Origin: Fen-549 sp964636655
GTDB lineage: Bacteria > Actinomycetota > Thermoleophilia > Gaiellales > Gaiellaceae
NCBI GenBank assembly: GCA_964636655.1
Contig: CAZWTK010000003.1
Location: forward strand, 1 to 64,000
Reading direction: 5' to 3'
Length of the DNA: 64,000 nucleotides
How positions within the stretch are numbered: position 1 is the stretch's first letter; each line of letters begins with the position of its first letter. Both the position numbers and the translations under genes were made by a program. Shown piece by piece: positions 25,961 to 34,959 of this stretch. The notes beneath the pieces were generated by a model. That model ran no database searches and was not told the origin of the DNA. It saw nothing but the letters and a program-made list of their open reading frames with translations.

Positions 25961-26751
25961 CCGTCTCGCCAGGAACCACTCTTCGCGCGCTGCGTGCGCG
26001 CAGGCCGCTCGTTCATCAGATCACCAACTACGTGGTCATGAACGAGACGGCGAACGCGACGCTCGCCGTCGGTGCGCTGCCCGTGATGGCGCACGCGCCG
26101 CAGGAGGTCGAGGAGATGGCCTCTGTGGCCGGTGCGCTGGTGCTCAACATCGGCACTCTCTCGACGCCCTGGATCAAGGCCATGCTGCTGGCGGGAAAGG
26201 CCGCGAACGCCGCCGGCGTACCCGTCGTGCTCGACCCCGTCGGCGCGGGCGCCACCGGCTTTCGCACCGAGACGGCCAAGCAGATCCTGAGCGAGGTGCA
26301 GGTGACGGTCGTGCGCGGGAACGCGGGCGAGGTGGCGACGCTGATCGGCGAGCAGGCCGAGATGCGCGGCGTCGACTCGATCGAAGTCGGCTCACCGGCC
26401 GAGGAGATCGCGCGCTCGGCGGCCACCGCGCTCGGCTGCGTCGTCGCGGTCACCGGCCCGGTCGATCGCGTCTCCGACGGCGAGCGCGGATACAGGGTGG
26501 CGAACGGGCACGCGCTGCTCGGCGTCGTCACCGGCACCGGCTGCATGTCCACGGCGATCACCGGCTGCTTTCTGGCCGCAAAGCCCGAGGAGCCGCTCGA
26601 GGCCGCGACCGAGGCGCTTGCCGCCTACGGCGTCGCGGCCGAGGACGCCGCGGCCGGTGCCAACGGCCCGGGTAGCTTCCACGCCGCTCTCTACGACGGT
26701 CTCTACAACCTCGACCCGGAGACCCTCGACTCCCGGACCAAGATCTCGTGA
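25957..26751 (+). CDS. thiM: Hydroxyethylthiazole kinase
   Basis: A 264-aa thiazole salvage kinase. Characteristic segments are PLVHQITNYVVMNETANATL (residues 17-36), VVLDPVGAGATGFRTE and the phosphate-binding VTGTGCMSTAITGCF. It phosphorylates the thiazole alcohol for coupling by ThiE. The presence of thiM and thiD, with no thiC or thiG in the window, shows that salvage is possible. Start and stop overlap both neighbours (ATGA and GTGA). Confidence 0.95.
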   Translation: MTVSPGTTLRALRARRPLVHQITNYVVMNETANATLAVGALPVMAHAPQEVEEMASVAGALVLNIGTLSTPWIKAMLLAGKAANAAGVPVVLDPVGAGATGFRTETAKQILSEVQVTVVRGNAGEVATLIGEQAEMRGVDSIEVGSPAEEIARSAATALGCVVAVTGPVDRVSDGERGYRVANGHALLGVVTGTGCMSTAITGCFLAAKPEEPLEAATEALAAYGVAAEDAAAGANGPGSFHAALYDGLYNLDPETLDSRTKIS

Positions 26752-27299
26752 AACTACATGCGATAGTCGACGATCTCGAGACCGCGCGCGTGGCGGTCGC
26801 GGGCGGCGCCACGGTCGTGCAGCTGCGGCTGAAGGGTGCCTCGACCAGCGAGGTCGTCCAGAAGGGCGTGCCCTTCCGCGAGCTTCCCGCGACCTTCATC
26901 GTCAACGATGACGCCGAGGCGGCGATCGCGCTGGCGGCCGACGGTGTTCACCTGGGGCAATCCGACACGGGCGCCGAGCTGGCACTGGCGGTGGGGCTGA
27001 TGCTCGGGCTCTCGGCCTCGACGGTCGAAGAGGCGATCCGAGCGGAGAAGCAGGGAGCCGCCTACATCGGCGCCGGGCCGGTCTGGGCCACGCCCTCCAA
27101 GACCGATGCCGCCCCGGCGATCGGACTGGACGGCCTGGCCGCAATCTGCGCCGCTGTGTCGGTTCCGGTGGTGGCGATCGGCAGCGTCGACGCTTCCAAC
27201 GCCGCCGACTGCATCCGAGCGGGCGCGGCGGGCGTAGCCGTGATCCGCGCCGCCCGCGATTCGAGAGCGATCATCGAGGCGATCGATGAAGCTCTCTGA
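26748..27299 (+). CDS. thiE: Thiamine-phosphate synthase
   Basis: A 183-aa TIM-barrel enzyme, a little shorter than the usual 200-220 aa. It couples HMP-pyrophosphate with thiazole phosphate. Motifs: VVQLRLKGAS, FIVNDDAEAA, ADGVHLGQSD, GAAYIGAGPVWATPSK (the TPSK motif) and the phosphate site VVAIGSVDASNAADC. The GTG start overlaps thiM by 4 nt and the 3' end overlaps thiL by 14 nt. Confidence 0.94.
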   Translation: MKLHAIVDDLETARVAVAGGATVVQLRLKGASTSEVVQKGVPFRELPATFIVNDDAEAAIALAADGVHLGQSDTGAELALAVGLMLGLSASTVEEAIRAEKQGAAYIGAGPVWATPSKTDAAPAIGLDGLAAICAAVSVPVVAIGSVDASNAADCIRAGAAGVAVIRAARDSRAIIEAIDEAL

Positions 27300-28164
27300 C
27301 CTGGGCGAGTTCGGTTTTCTGCGCGAGCTGGAGCGCCGAGGCTTGGCGCAGCGGATCTCCAACGACGCCGCCCGCTTCGCGCCCGATCTGGTCGTCACAC
27401 AGGACGCGCTGGTCGAGGGCGTTCACTTCCGCCTCGACTGGACGAGCTGGCGCGACCTCGGCTACAAGGCGGCGGCGGTCAACATCTCCGATCTGGCCGC
27501 CTCGGGCGCCGAGCCGGAGGCGCTGATTGTCTCGCTCGGGCTTCCGGGCGAGAGCGAGGCGGACGATGTGATCGCGCTCTACGAGGGGATCGCCGAGGCC
27601 GGAGTGCCGGTGACGGGCGGCGACACGACCTCGGCCGAGCGCCTCTATCTGAGCGTCACCGCGCTCGGGCGGGCAGAGCGCGTTCCGGGCCGGGACGGCG
27701 CTCGTGCGGGCGACCTGCTTGTCGTCACCGGCCCGCTGGGAGCCTCGGCGGCCGGCTTCCACTGCCTGCAGGAGCAGATCGCCAACCCGCTCGTCCGCGC
27801 ACACCTGCGTCCGCCCCTTCGCGTGGCCGAAGGCAGGGAGCTCGCCTCGAGCGCTCACGCCATGCTCGACATCTCCGACGGCCTGGCCTCCGACGCCCTG
27901 CGCATCGCCGAGCGCTCGGGCTGTCGCCTGATCATCGAGCTCGAGCGTGTACCGGTTGCCGCGGGCGTGGCCGAGATCGCCGCCCAGCTCAAGCAGGACG
28001 TCTACGCGCTCGCCTGCGCCTTCGGCGAGGACTACGAGCTGCTGGCAGCGGTACCCGATCCCGACCGCTTCACCGTTGTAGGCCGCTGCGAGGAGGGCGA
28101 GGGCGTGGTGTTCCTACGCGACGGGGAGCCGGTGGAGCTCAGTGGTTGGGATCACTTCCGCTAG
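27286..28164 (+). CDS. thiL: Thiamine-monophosphate kinase
   Basis: A 292-aa enzyme converting thiamine monophosphate to TPP, the last step of the pathway and the ligand of the upstream riboswitch. The N-terminal half binds substrate and Mg (TQDALVEGVHFRLDW, KAAAVNISDLAASGAEP) and the C-terminal half carries MLDISDGLASDALR and FGEDYELLAAV. It lacks the longest N-terminal motifs of some homologues but otherwise looks complete. It is convergent with the next gene, with 3 bp between stops. Confidence 0.94.
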   Translation: MKLSDLGEFGFLRELERRGLAQRISNDAARFAPDLVVTQDALVEGVHFRLDWTSWRDLGYKAAAVNISDLAASGAEPEALIVSLGLPGESEADDVIALYEGIAEAGVPVTGGDTTSAERLYLSVTALGRAERVPGRDGARAGDLLVVTGPLGASAAGFHCLQEQIANPLVRAHLRPPLRVAEGRELASSAHAMLDISDGLASDALRIAERSGCRLIIELERVPVAAGVAEIAAQLKQDVYALACAFGEDYELLAAVPDPDRFTVVGRCEEGEGVVFLRDGEPVELSGWDHFR

Positions 28165-28167
28165 CGG

Positions 28168-28584
28168 TCAGCTAATTCCATCGCGTGCCACTATCGCGAT
28201 GATCAGTTCCTCTAGGGTCGCGTTCTCTCGGGATGCCGCCGCCTTGGAGTTAGCCAGGCCACCGGTTCGTTTCCACCAATCGCTGAGCGCGAGCCGTAGC
28301 TCTTCGGCTTGGGTCGGTTGATCTGAAATTGCCTCCACGGTCGTCCGCCCATCCGACACCCACCCGAGTCCAAACCAAGTCTTTCCACGCTTGTACTCCC
28401 CAGTGATACGCACGGGTCGGCCCTTCGAGTCGTATCCCTTGAACAGCTCGGCGTCCACAGCCTCCACGTCGGCGGCCACGCGACTCGTACTTCGAAAGAG
28501 CTCGACTTGACCATCGCCGACGATGATGATGGGCGGCTCAAGTGGACTCTCTGGGTCTTCGTTCGGCTGCGCTTTGGTGCGCAT
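28168..28584 (-). CDS. Hypothetical protein, 138 aa
   Basis: I do not recognise a family. The protein is soluble with no signal peptide or membrane segment; its N-terminus has alternating hydrophobic strands (PPIIIVGDGQVELF), the middle is beta-like (GRPVRITGEYKRGKTWFGLG) and the end is helical. ATG 28584 is supported by a TATAGT box 7 nt upstream. It sits alone between thiL (convergent) and the glycosyltransferase gene. Confidence 0.7.
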   Translation of the reverse strand: MRTKAQPNEDPESPLEPPIIIVGDGQVELFRSTSRVAADVEAVDAELFKGYDSKGRPVRITGEYKRGKTWFGLGWVSDGRTTVEAISDQPTQAEELRLALSDWWKRTGGLANSKAAASRENATLEELIIAIVARDGIS

Positions 28585-28591
28585 AACAAGG

Positions 28592-28597
28592 ACTATA
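28592..28597 (-). promoter_or_regulatory. Leaderless-type -10 box of the 138-aa hypothetical gene
   Basis: TATAGT (minus strand) is 7 nt before the ATG at 28584, without a Shine-Dalgarno sequence. It is the closest match to the TATAAT consensus among the leaderless candidates here. Confidence 0.5.
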
Positions 28598-28617
28598 CGA
28601 TCGAGTCGGGTCGGCCG

Positions 28618-29367
28618 CTACCGAGTCGATTCTGGTTGGTACGGCCGCCAGCGCCCAATCTTCATCAGCGGCACCTTCCAGAAGGCCTCGAGCACGATCC
28701 GCTTGCCCATCTTCGAGCCGCCCGCCTCGCGCTCGCAGAAGACGATCGGGATCTCGCGCACACCGAAGCCGGCGCGCAGGGCGCGGTAGGTCGTCTCGAT
28801 CTGGAAGGCGTAGCCGCGTGCCGAGATCGTGGCGGGCTCGATCGCCTCGATCACCGCGCGGCGGTAGCACTTGAAGCCGCCGGTCAGGTCGCGGATCGGA
28901 ACGTGCAGGAGCGTTCGGGCGTAGAACGAGCCGCCGGTCGAGATCAGGCGCCTGGCCCGGCTCCAGTTACGGGTGCCGCCGCCGGGGACGTAGCGCGAGC
29001 CAAGCACCAGGTCGGTGTCCGAGGCGGCCTCGATCAGGCGCGGCACGTCGGCCGGGTCGTGCGAGAAGTCGCAGTCCATCTCCAGCACCAGCTCGGCACC
29101 GTGCTCCAGCGCCCAGGCAAAGCCGGCGATGTAGGCGCGGCCGAGGCCCTCCTTGCGCTCGCGGTGTAGCACGTCCACGAAACCGAGCTCGGTCTTCAGG
29201 CGATCGGCTATCTCGCCCGTGCCGTCCGGCGATCCATCGTCGATCACCAGCACGCGATCGTCCGGGCCGAGCACATTGCCAAGCGCCCGAAGCATGGGCT
29301 CCAGGTTCTCGTGCTCGTTGTAGGTGGGAAGGCAGACGCAGACGCGCACGTCTAGATCATTCCTCAT
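28618..29367 (-). CDS. Polyprenol-phosphate glycosyltransferase (dolichol-phosphate mannosyltransferase-like)
   Basis: A 249-aa GT2-family enzyme that transfers a sugar, probably mannose, from a nucleotide donor to polyprenol phosphate on the inner membrane face. Motifs: CLPTYNEHENLEPML near residue 10, VIDDGSPDGTGEIADRL, the catalytic LEMDCDFSHDP (DxD-like), VLGSRYVPGGGTRNW and LTGGFKCYRRAV. No C-terminal membrane domain is present, like Ppm1/Dpm1 catalytic domains. The start at ATG 29367 overlaps the sensor-kinase gene by 11 nt. Confidence 0.92.
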   Translation of the reverse strand: MRNDLDVRVCVCLPTYNEHENLEPMLRALGNVLGPDDRVLVIDDGSPDGTGEIADRLKTELGFVDVLHRERKEGLGRAYIAGFAWALEHGAELVLEMDCDFSHDPADVPRLIEAASDTDLVLGSRYVPGGGTRNWSRARRLISTGGSFYARTLLHVPIRDLTGGFKCYRRAVIEAIEPATISARGYAFQIETTYRALRAGFGVREIPIVFCEREAGGSKMGKRIVLEAFWKVPLMKIGRWRPYQPESTR

Positions 29368-31009
29368 CGGCGGGCTCGCTGTTCTCCTCGACCTCGTGCT
29401 CGTGCAGCGGAATGCGGGCCAGTAGGCGCGTCCCCTCGCCGGGCTCGCTCTCGATGACGAGCGTTCCGTCCAGGGCGCGCAGTCGCTCTTCCAGCCCGCG
29501 CAGCCCGGTTCCCTTGCCGGCGTCGGCGCCGCCGCAGCCGTTGTCCGACACCTCGACCTCGAGCTCACCGTCCCGCTCGTCGATGCGCACGCTTGCCAGC
29601 TCTGCCTCGGCGTACTTGCCGATGTTGGTCAGCCCCTCCGCGATGACGAAGTAGGCGGTCGCCTCGACAGACGGCTCCAGCTCGCGCTCGACTTCGAACT
29701 CGACCTCGGTCGGCAGGGGCTGGCGCTCGGCCAGGGCCTTCACGGCGGCGTCGAGGCCGCGGTCCGAGAGGATCGCCGGATGAATTCCCCGTGCCAGCTC
29801 GCGCAACTCCGACAGCGCCTGGTCGAGCTGTTCGAGCGCGCCGTCGATCAGCTTCGCGCTCTCCTCGTCGGTCGTCTTGTTCCGCGCCAGGCGCAGCTGC
29901 AGCGCGAGCGCCACCAGCTGCTGCTGGGCACCGTCGTGCAGGTTTCGCTCCAGCCGCCGCCGCTCGGCATCGGAGACCTGGACGATGCGGGCGCGCGAGG
30001 CACGAAGCTCGTCCAGGCGGGCGCGCAGGTCGGCGCGCAGGCGTTCGTTCTCGAGCTGCAGCACGGCGGCGGTGCCGGCCGTCTGGACGATGTCGGTGTT
30101 GGCCAGGTCGGGGCGGTGGATGATGGCGGCGATCAGCTTGCCGTCGTGCTCGACCGGCGTCCAGACCCGGCCCGATGCCGTCGCCGCCGCGATCCGTACC
30201 TCGTGCCCGTCGTCGTCGACGAAGATCTCGCGCTCGGGCAGCCAGTAGGCGATCGTCAACGACTCGTCGCCGAGTCCCGCGGCCAGCGAGTCGCGCACCA
30301 GCTGGTCGGCCCGCGGCGGCGAGGAGAGGAAGAAGGTCGTGATGCGCCGAAGCACCGAGCCGACGCCGTCGAGCACCCCGATCGTGACGATCCCTGACGG
30401 GATCGCCATCAGGCTGGTGACCCAGGCGCCACGCGAGGTCAGATCGACGCTCCAGCCTGCGTTGAAGTGGCCGAGCAGCGGCGCCAGCGCGAAGGCGATC
30501 GTTAGCGATGCCGGAATGAGCGTGATCACAAAGGCCGCGATGATCAGCGGAAGCTTGATCACGAGCAGCGCCAGTCCCTTCCAGAGAGACGCGTTGGCGA
30601 GGTAGTCCTTGAGCGTGGAGACGATTACCCGGCTACGGCTTTGACTGCTCTTGCTCTCGAGCGCTTCGTCGGCCTTCGTTCGCCGCAAATTGAGCGGCGG
30701 GATCTGCGCCGAGAGGAGGTGAATCGCCAGCCAGCGCTCGAGTCGCATCGCCAGCGTCGCCGCGAAGACCACGAGCGCGAGGATCACGAAGCCGGCGAGA
30801 ACGATGAGCAGCCCGAAGCCGACGCTGATTCCGGTCGTGAAGAAGACGACGTAGCCGATCGCTAGCGGGAAGCTGAGCAGGATGTAGACGCCGGTCTTGA
30901 AGGCGTCGAGCACAACGCGGAAGAGCGACCGCTGCGAGGGATTCGGACTGCGCTCTCGACGCTGCGGCTCGCGGACGAATTTCAGCTCGAGCTTGCGCGT
31001 GCCGTTCAT
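29357..31009 (-). CDS. Membrane sensor histidine kinase, NarL/DesK-type (HisKA_3)
   Basis: The product is 550 aa. The N-terminal half has about four transmembrane helices in two pairs (about 35-100 and 145-230), resembling the putative sensor domain common in actinobacterial kinases. The dimerisation/phosphoacceptor box is RRLERNLHDGAQQQLVALAL (His near 360), and the ATPase has the N-box EGLTNIGKYA and G-boxes DNGCGG and GTGLRGLEERL. No response regulator is adjacent, so the partner is elsewhere. It forms an operon with the upstream DUF4097-like gene (4-nt overlap) and the downstream glycosyltransferase. Confidence 0.92.
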   Translation of the reverse strand: MNGTRKLELKFVREPQRRERSPNPSQRSLFRVVLDAFKTGVYILLSFPLAIGYVVFFTTGISVGFGLLIVLAGFVILALVVFAATLAMRLERWLAIHLLSAQIPPLNLRRTKADEALESKSSQSRSRVIVSTLKDYLANASLWKGLALLVIKLPLIIAAFVITLIPASLTIAFALAPLLGHFNAGWSVDLTSRGAWVTSLMAIPSGIVTIGVLDGVGSVLRRITTFFLSSPPRADQLVRDSLAAGLGDESLTIAYWLPEREIFVDDDGHEVRIAAATASGRVWTPVEHDGKLIAAIIHRPDLANTDIVQTAGTAAVLQLENERLRADLRARLDELRASRARIVQVSDAERRRLERNLHDGAQQQLVALALQLRLARNKTTDEESAKLIDGALEQLDQALSELRELARGIHPAILSDRGLDAAVKALAERQPLPTEVEFEVERELEPSVEATAYFVIAEGLTNIGKYAEAELASVRIDERDGELEVEVSDNGCGGADAGKGTGLRGLEERLRALDGTLVIESEPGEGTRLLARIPLHEHEVEENSEPADEE

Positions 31010-31755
31010 CCGTGCGTCCCCGTGATTCGAACCGAGCCGCCCCAGTCGACGTCGACGTTGATCTCGTTGGGCGAAGAGGGGTCTTCGATGATGTTCTTGA
31101 ACGGCCGCTCGGCGCGGCGACCCGGATGCACGTCGTAGAGCCCGGCCGGGACGGTCAGCGCTACATCACCGGCTCTCATCTCGACCTTGACTAGCTCGGG
31201 GACGCAGGTGTTTCGGTAGTCGATGCTGCCGAAGGTGAGGGAGACGTCGACGCGCTTGTTGCAGCCGAAGCCGTTGAGCCTGCCGGCGTCGGACCTGAAT
31301 TCGAGTGGACCTCGAACGCCGTGGATCGTCGTTTTTCCGAGGTGCACGCGCAACGCGAGCGCGATCTTTTTGGGCACACGCAAGCGATAGTCGATGTCGC
31401 AGCTGCGCAGAATCCCGAATCGGCTGCCGGTGCACGAAGAGCGGATCGTGAGAGTTTTCCCGGACACCGATTTTCGCTCGACCAGACGCGAGTCGCGCGA
31501 GATCGAGGAGGTGCGCAGAACGTGCACGTGGCCGTCATAACTGAGCGAGATGTCTACTTTCGAGGTGCCTTTGGAGTCGAGAACGAGCCGCTCGATCGGT
31601 GTCTTGATCTCAAACGACCGCTTCTTGTGCCTGAGGTCGAAGACGCCGGGCGTGACGAAAGCGAGGAAGACGACGATGCCGAGCGCGCAGAGCAACACCA
31701 GCCAGACCCGTCCGGAAAGTCGCGCTCGTCTAGGTGCCGAGGTCTCGTCAGCCAT
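31006..31755 (-). CDS. Membrane-anchored DUF4097-like beta-repeat protein
   Basis: A 249-aa protein with one N-terminal transmembrane helix (VWLVLLCALGIVVFLAFV, about 17-34) followed by an exported beta-helix-like region: short strands with repeated KxxLxLRxxxGxTTIxGV patterns, typical of the DUF4097 putative adhesin family. ATG 31755 has a TACCGT box 6 nt upstream, and the stop overlaps the kinase ATG. Being encoded first with a sensor kinase suggests a cell-envelope sensing unit, but no function is established for the family. Confidence 0.72.
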   Translation of the reverse strand: MADETSAPRRARLSGRVWLVLLCALGIVVFLAFVTPGVFDLRHKKRSFEIKTPIERLVLDSKGTSKVDISLSYDGHVHVLRTSSISRDSRLVERKSVSGKTLTIRSSCTGSRFGILRSCDIDYRLRVPKKIALALRVHLGKTTIHGVRGPLEFRSDAGRLNGFGCNKRVDVSLTFGSIDYRNTCVPELVKVEMRAGDVALTVPAGLYDVHPGRRAERPFKNIIEDPSSPNEINVDVDWGGSVRITGTHG

Positions 31756-31761
31756 GCCCGA

Positions 31762-31767
31762 ACGGTA
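31762..31767 (-). promoter_or_regulatory. Leaderless-type -10 box of the DUF4097-like gene
   Basis: TACCGT (minus strand) is 6 nt before ATG 31755, with no Shine-Dalgarno sequence. Confidence 0.4.
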
Positions 31768-31866
31768 CCGCCTCGCCGTGCCAGCTTCGATCGAGCCAGC
31801 TCCCGGGCCCTGGTGCGGATAGCCCCCGAGTGCGCGCCGGGCGCCGGGTGACGGCGAATCAGGGCA

Positions 31867-31872
31867 TAACAT
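31867..31872 (+). promoter_or_regulatory. Leaderless-type -10 box of the polX gene
   Basis: TAACAT is 7 nt before ATG 31880; no Shine-Dalgarno sequence. Confidence 0.5.
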
Positions 31873-31879
31873 CGGGGTC

Positions 31880-33589
31880 ATGTCCGCACGGGCTCCTTCC
31901 AACAGCGACGTCGCCGCTCAGTTCGAGCTGCTGGGCGACCTGATCGAGCTCGAAGGCGGCGACAGTTTTCGCATCAACGCCTACCGGCGCGCCGCGAAGC
32001 AGATTCGCGACAGCTCGCATTCGGTGGTCGAGCTGGCGCTGGCCGGGCGGGCCACGGAGCTTCCCGGGATCGGCAAGACGATCGAGGGCAAGATCCGCGA
32101 GATCGCCAAGGACGGAAAGATCCATGCCCTTGCCGAGCGCGAAAGGCGCGTTCCTCCTGGCGTCGTCGCCTTCCTGCGTCTGCCGGGCATCGGGCCCAAG
32201 ACCGCGGCACGTTTCTGGCTCGAGCTGGGATTGACGACGCCCGAGGAGCTGCGCCGAGCGGCCGAGCGGGAGCAGCTGCGAACCCTGCCCGGGCTGGGCG
32301 CCTCGGTCGAGACCAAGGTGCTGAAGGCGCTCGAGCGGGCCGCCGCCGAGCCGACCGAAGAGAGGGTGCTGCTGGGGCGGGCACTCGAGGTGACGCGAGA
32401 GATTCTGACCGAGCTGGCCGGCTTGTCTCAGGCGGCAAGGGTCTCGTCGGCGGGCAGCGTCAGGCGACGGCGCGAGACGGTGCACGATGTGGATCTGATC
32501 GCCACGGCGAGCGAGCCGGCACTTCTGATCGAGCAGTTCACCGCGATGGACTGGGTGGCCGAGGTCGTCGCAGCCGGCGAGACGAAGGCCGAGGTCGTGG
32601 GGCAAGGTGGCCTTCATTTCGACCTCCGCGTCGTCCCTCCCGAAGCCTACGGAAACGTGCTTCAGCACTTCACCGGCTCCAAGCAGCACAACATCGATCT
32701 GCGCGAAGATGCGGTCCGGCGCGGCCTGTCGATCTCGGAGTACGGCGTCACCACGGTCGAGACGGGCGAGATCGTGAGCTTCACGAGCGAGGAGGATCTC
32801 TACGACTTTCTCGGCTACGCCTACATCCCGCCCGAGCTGAGGGAGGGGACGAACGAGCTGGAGCTGGCCCGCAGCGGCTCGCTACCGCAGCTGATCGAAC
32901 TCGGCGATCTGCGCGGCGACCTGCACGTCCACTCCGACTGGTCGGACGGGCGCGCGTCGATCGAGGAGATGGCCCGTGCCGCGATCGAGCGCGGATACGA
33001 GTACGTGGCGATCACCGATCATGGCGACAGGCTGCGCGAAGGACGGCTCGATGCCCAGCTCGAGGAGGTCGAGGCGCTGAACCGAAGGCTGGCGCCGTTT
33101 CGCATCCTGAGCGGAGTCGAGTCGGCGATCAGGGCCGACGGCTCACTCGATCTCCCCGACGAGCAGCTGGCGCGACTGGACTGGGTGATCGGCGCGCTGC
33201 ACACCTCGTTCGAGCGCAGCCCGACCGAGCGCATTCTCGGCGCGATGGAAAACCCGCACGTGGATTGCATCGCCCATCCCACGGCACGCAAGATCGGCGG
33301 GCGCGAGCCTTCGGTTGCGATCGAGCGTCTGGTGGCCGGGGCGGTCGAGACGGGAACGGCACTGGAGATGAACGGTCAGCCCGATCGACTCGACCTGCGC
33401 GACACCCATGCCCGACTCGCGGGCGAGGCAGGGGCTAAGATCGTTATCTCAAGTGATGGGCACCGGCCTGTGACTCTGATGAGCATCGAGCTGGCCCTGG
33501 CACAAGCGAGGAGAGCATGGCTGACGAGCGAGCAGGTAGTGAACACACGTCCCTGGAGACAGATCCTGAGCTCTCCCAGGAGATCCTGA
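31880..33589 (+). CDS. polX: Family X DNA polymerase with PHP domain (PolX)
   Basis: A 569-aa bacterial PolX: an N-terminal HhH region (ELPGIGKTIEGKI, RLPGIGPKTAARFW), a nucleotidyltransferase palm with AGSVRRRRETVHDVDLIATA (metal aspartates) and HFDLRVV, and a C-terminal PHP domain with GDLHVHSDWSDG, AITDHGDRL, CIAHPTARKIGGREP and SSDGHRP. It fills short gaps in base-excision repair; the PHP domain usually provides 3'-5' exonuclease activity. Its 3' end overlaps the decarboxylase gene by 73 nt. The tail (ARRAWLTSEQVVNTRPW) matches normal PolX C-termini, so the overlap is not a frameshift. Confidence 0.95.
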   Translation: MSARAPSNSDVAAQFELLGDLIELEGGDSFRINAYRRAAKQIRDSSHSVVELALAGRATELPGIGKTIEGKIREIAKDGKIHALAERERRVPPGVVAFLRLPGIGPKTAARFWLELGLTTPEELRRAAEREQLRTLPGLGASVETKVLKALERAAAEPTEERVLLGRALEVTREILTELAGLSQAARVSSAGSVRRRRETVHDVDLIATASEPALLIEQFTAMDWVAEVVAAGETKAEVVGQGGLHFDLRVVPPEAYGNVLQHFTGSKQHNIDLREDAVRRGLSISEYGVTTVETGEIVSFTSEEDLYDFLGYAYIPPELREGTNELELARSGSLPQLIELGDLRGDLHVHSDWSDGRASIEEMARAAIERGYEYVAITDHGDRLREGRLDAQLEEVEALNRRLAPFRILSGVESAIRADGSLDLPDEQLARLDWVIGALHTSFERSPTERILGAMENPHVDCIAHPTARKIGGREPSVAIERLVAGAVETGTALEMNGQPDRLDLRDTHARLAGEAGAKIVISSDGHRPVTLMSIELALAQARRAWLTSEQVVNTRPWRQILSSPRRS

Positions 33590-34899
33590 GCTTCCGCGCT
33601 GGCGCGGCGGCGACGAGCGAGTGGATCGCCGGCTTTCTCGAGCGCCTGCCGGAGCTGCCCGTGCTCGCCCGGGTCGAGCCCGGCGAGGTGCGTTCGCAGC
33701 TCCCCGCGGAGCCGCCCGAGCAGGGCGAGCCGTTCTCGGCCGTGCTCGAGGATCTGGAGCAGATCCTGCTACCGGGGCTCACGCAGTGGAACCACCCGCG
33801 CTTCTTCGCCTACTTCCCCACCACCACCTCCGAGCCGGGGATCCTGGCCGAGATGCTGATCGCCTCGCTGAACGTGAACGCGATGCTCTGGCGCTCTTCG
33901 CCGGCCGCGACCGAGCTCGAAGAGCTGACTCTCGACTGGCTCGGTCAGCTGCTCGGCCTGCCGAGCGAGTGGTTCGGGCACATCGAAGACACGGCCTCGA
34001 CCTCCACGCTCTCGGCGCTGGCCGCCGCGCGCGAGGCCGGCGGCGGACGCCGCGCGGTTCTCTGCTCGGAGGAGGCTCACTCCTCGGTCGCCAAGGCCTG
34101 CCGCCTGCTGGAGCTCGAGCTGCGCACTATCGCGGTGGACGACGCCTTCCGGATGCGCACGGACGCGCTGGAGAAGGAGCTGGCCAAGGGTGACGTCTGT
34201 GCGGTGGTGGCCACGGTCGGCACGACCTCGACGACGTCTGTCGATCCGCTGCGCGAGATCGGGCGCCTGTGCAGGGAGCACGCCGCCTGGTTGCACGTGG
34301 ACGGCGCCTACGCCGGCTCGGCGGCGGTCTGCCCCGAGTTGCGCTGGGCGCTCGACGGAGTCGAGCTGGCCGATTCCTTCGTCGTCAACGCACACAAGTG
34401 GCTGCTCACGCCGATGGATTGCTCCTGCCTGTTCACCGCGCGCCCCGACGATCTGCGCGCCGCCTTCAGCCTGGTGCCCGAGTATCTGCGCACGCCCGAG
34501 GACGCGGTCAACCTGATGGAGTACGGACCGGCGCTGGGACGGCGCATGCGGGCGCTCAAGCTCTGGGCCGTGCTGCGCTGCTACGGGCGCGAGGGGTTGC
34601 AGAAGGCGATTCGCAACTCCGTCGAGCTGGCCGAGTTGGTCGAAGAGCTGGTTGCAGCGGACGATCGCTTCGAGCTCTGTGCGCCGCGCCCCTTCTCGAC
34701 CGTCTGCTTCCGTCTCAAGGGCTCGGACGAGATGAACGAAGCGCTACTCGATCGCCTCAACGCGAGCGGCGTCGCTTTCCTCTCGCACACTCGTCTGCAC
34801 GACCGGTTTGTGATTCGCTGGGCGATCAGCAACCTACGCACCGGCGAGCGGGACATCCACCTGACCTGGCAGGCGATCGAGCAGGCCGTCTCCGGCTGA
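33517..34899 (+). CDS. PLP-dependent aromatic-L-amino-acid decarboxylase-type enzyme
   Basis: A 460-aa group II decarboxylase. Conserved features: NHPRFFAYFPTTTSEPGILAE (near 90), WLHVDGAYAGSAAVCPE (PLP aspartate) and the PLP lysine in FVVNAHKWLLTPMDCSCLF. The family includes DOPA/tryptophan/tyrosine decarboxylases; the substrate is not decided by sequence. AGGAG lies 5 nt before ATG 33517, so the long overlap with polX seems genuine. A strong hairpin follows 11 bp after the stop. Confidence 0.9.
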   Translation: MADERAGSEHTSLETDPELSQEILSFRAGAAATSEWIAGFLERLPELPVLARVEPGEVRSQLPAEPPEQGEPFSAVLEDLEQILLPGLTQWNHPRFFAYFPTTTSEPGILAEMLIASLNVNAMLWRSSPAATELEELTLDWLGQLLGLPSEWFGHIEDTASTSTLSALAAAREAGGGRRAVLCSEEAHSSVAKACRLLELELRTIAVDDAFRMRTDALEKELAKGDVCAVVATVGTTSTTSVDPLREIGRLCREHAAWLHVDGAYAGSAAVCPELRWALDGVELADSFVVNAHKWLLTPMDCSCLFTARPDDLRAAFSLVPEYLRTPEDAVNLMEYGPALGRRMRALKLWAVLRCYGREGLQKAIRNSVELAELVEELVAADDRFELCAPRPFSTVCFRLKGSDEMNEALLDRLNASGVAFLSHTRLHDRFVIRWAISNLRTGERDIHLTWQAIEQAVSG

Positions 34900-34910
34900 C
34901 CTTCTCAACG

Positions 34911-34950
34911 CCGAAAGCCGTCACGCCTCCCACGGGAGGCGGGCTTTCGG
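34911..34950. terminator. Perfect-stem hairpin between convergent genes
   Basis: CCGAAAGCC pairs with GGCTTTCGG and CGCCTCCC with GGGAGGCG, making a 17-bp stem with a 4-nt bulge and a 3-nt loop. It lies between the decarboxylase and otsB genes and could terminate both. There is no U-tract on either strand, so it is an atypical intrinsic terminator. Confidence 0.75.
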
Positions 34951-34959
34951 GCGTAGAAG

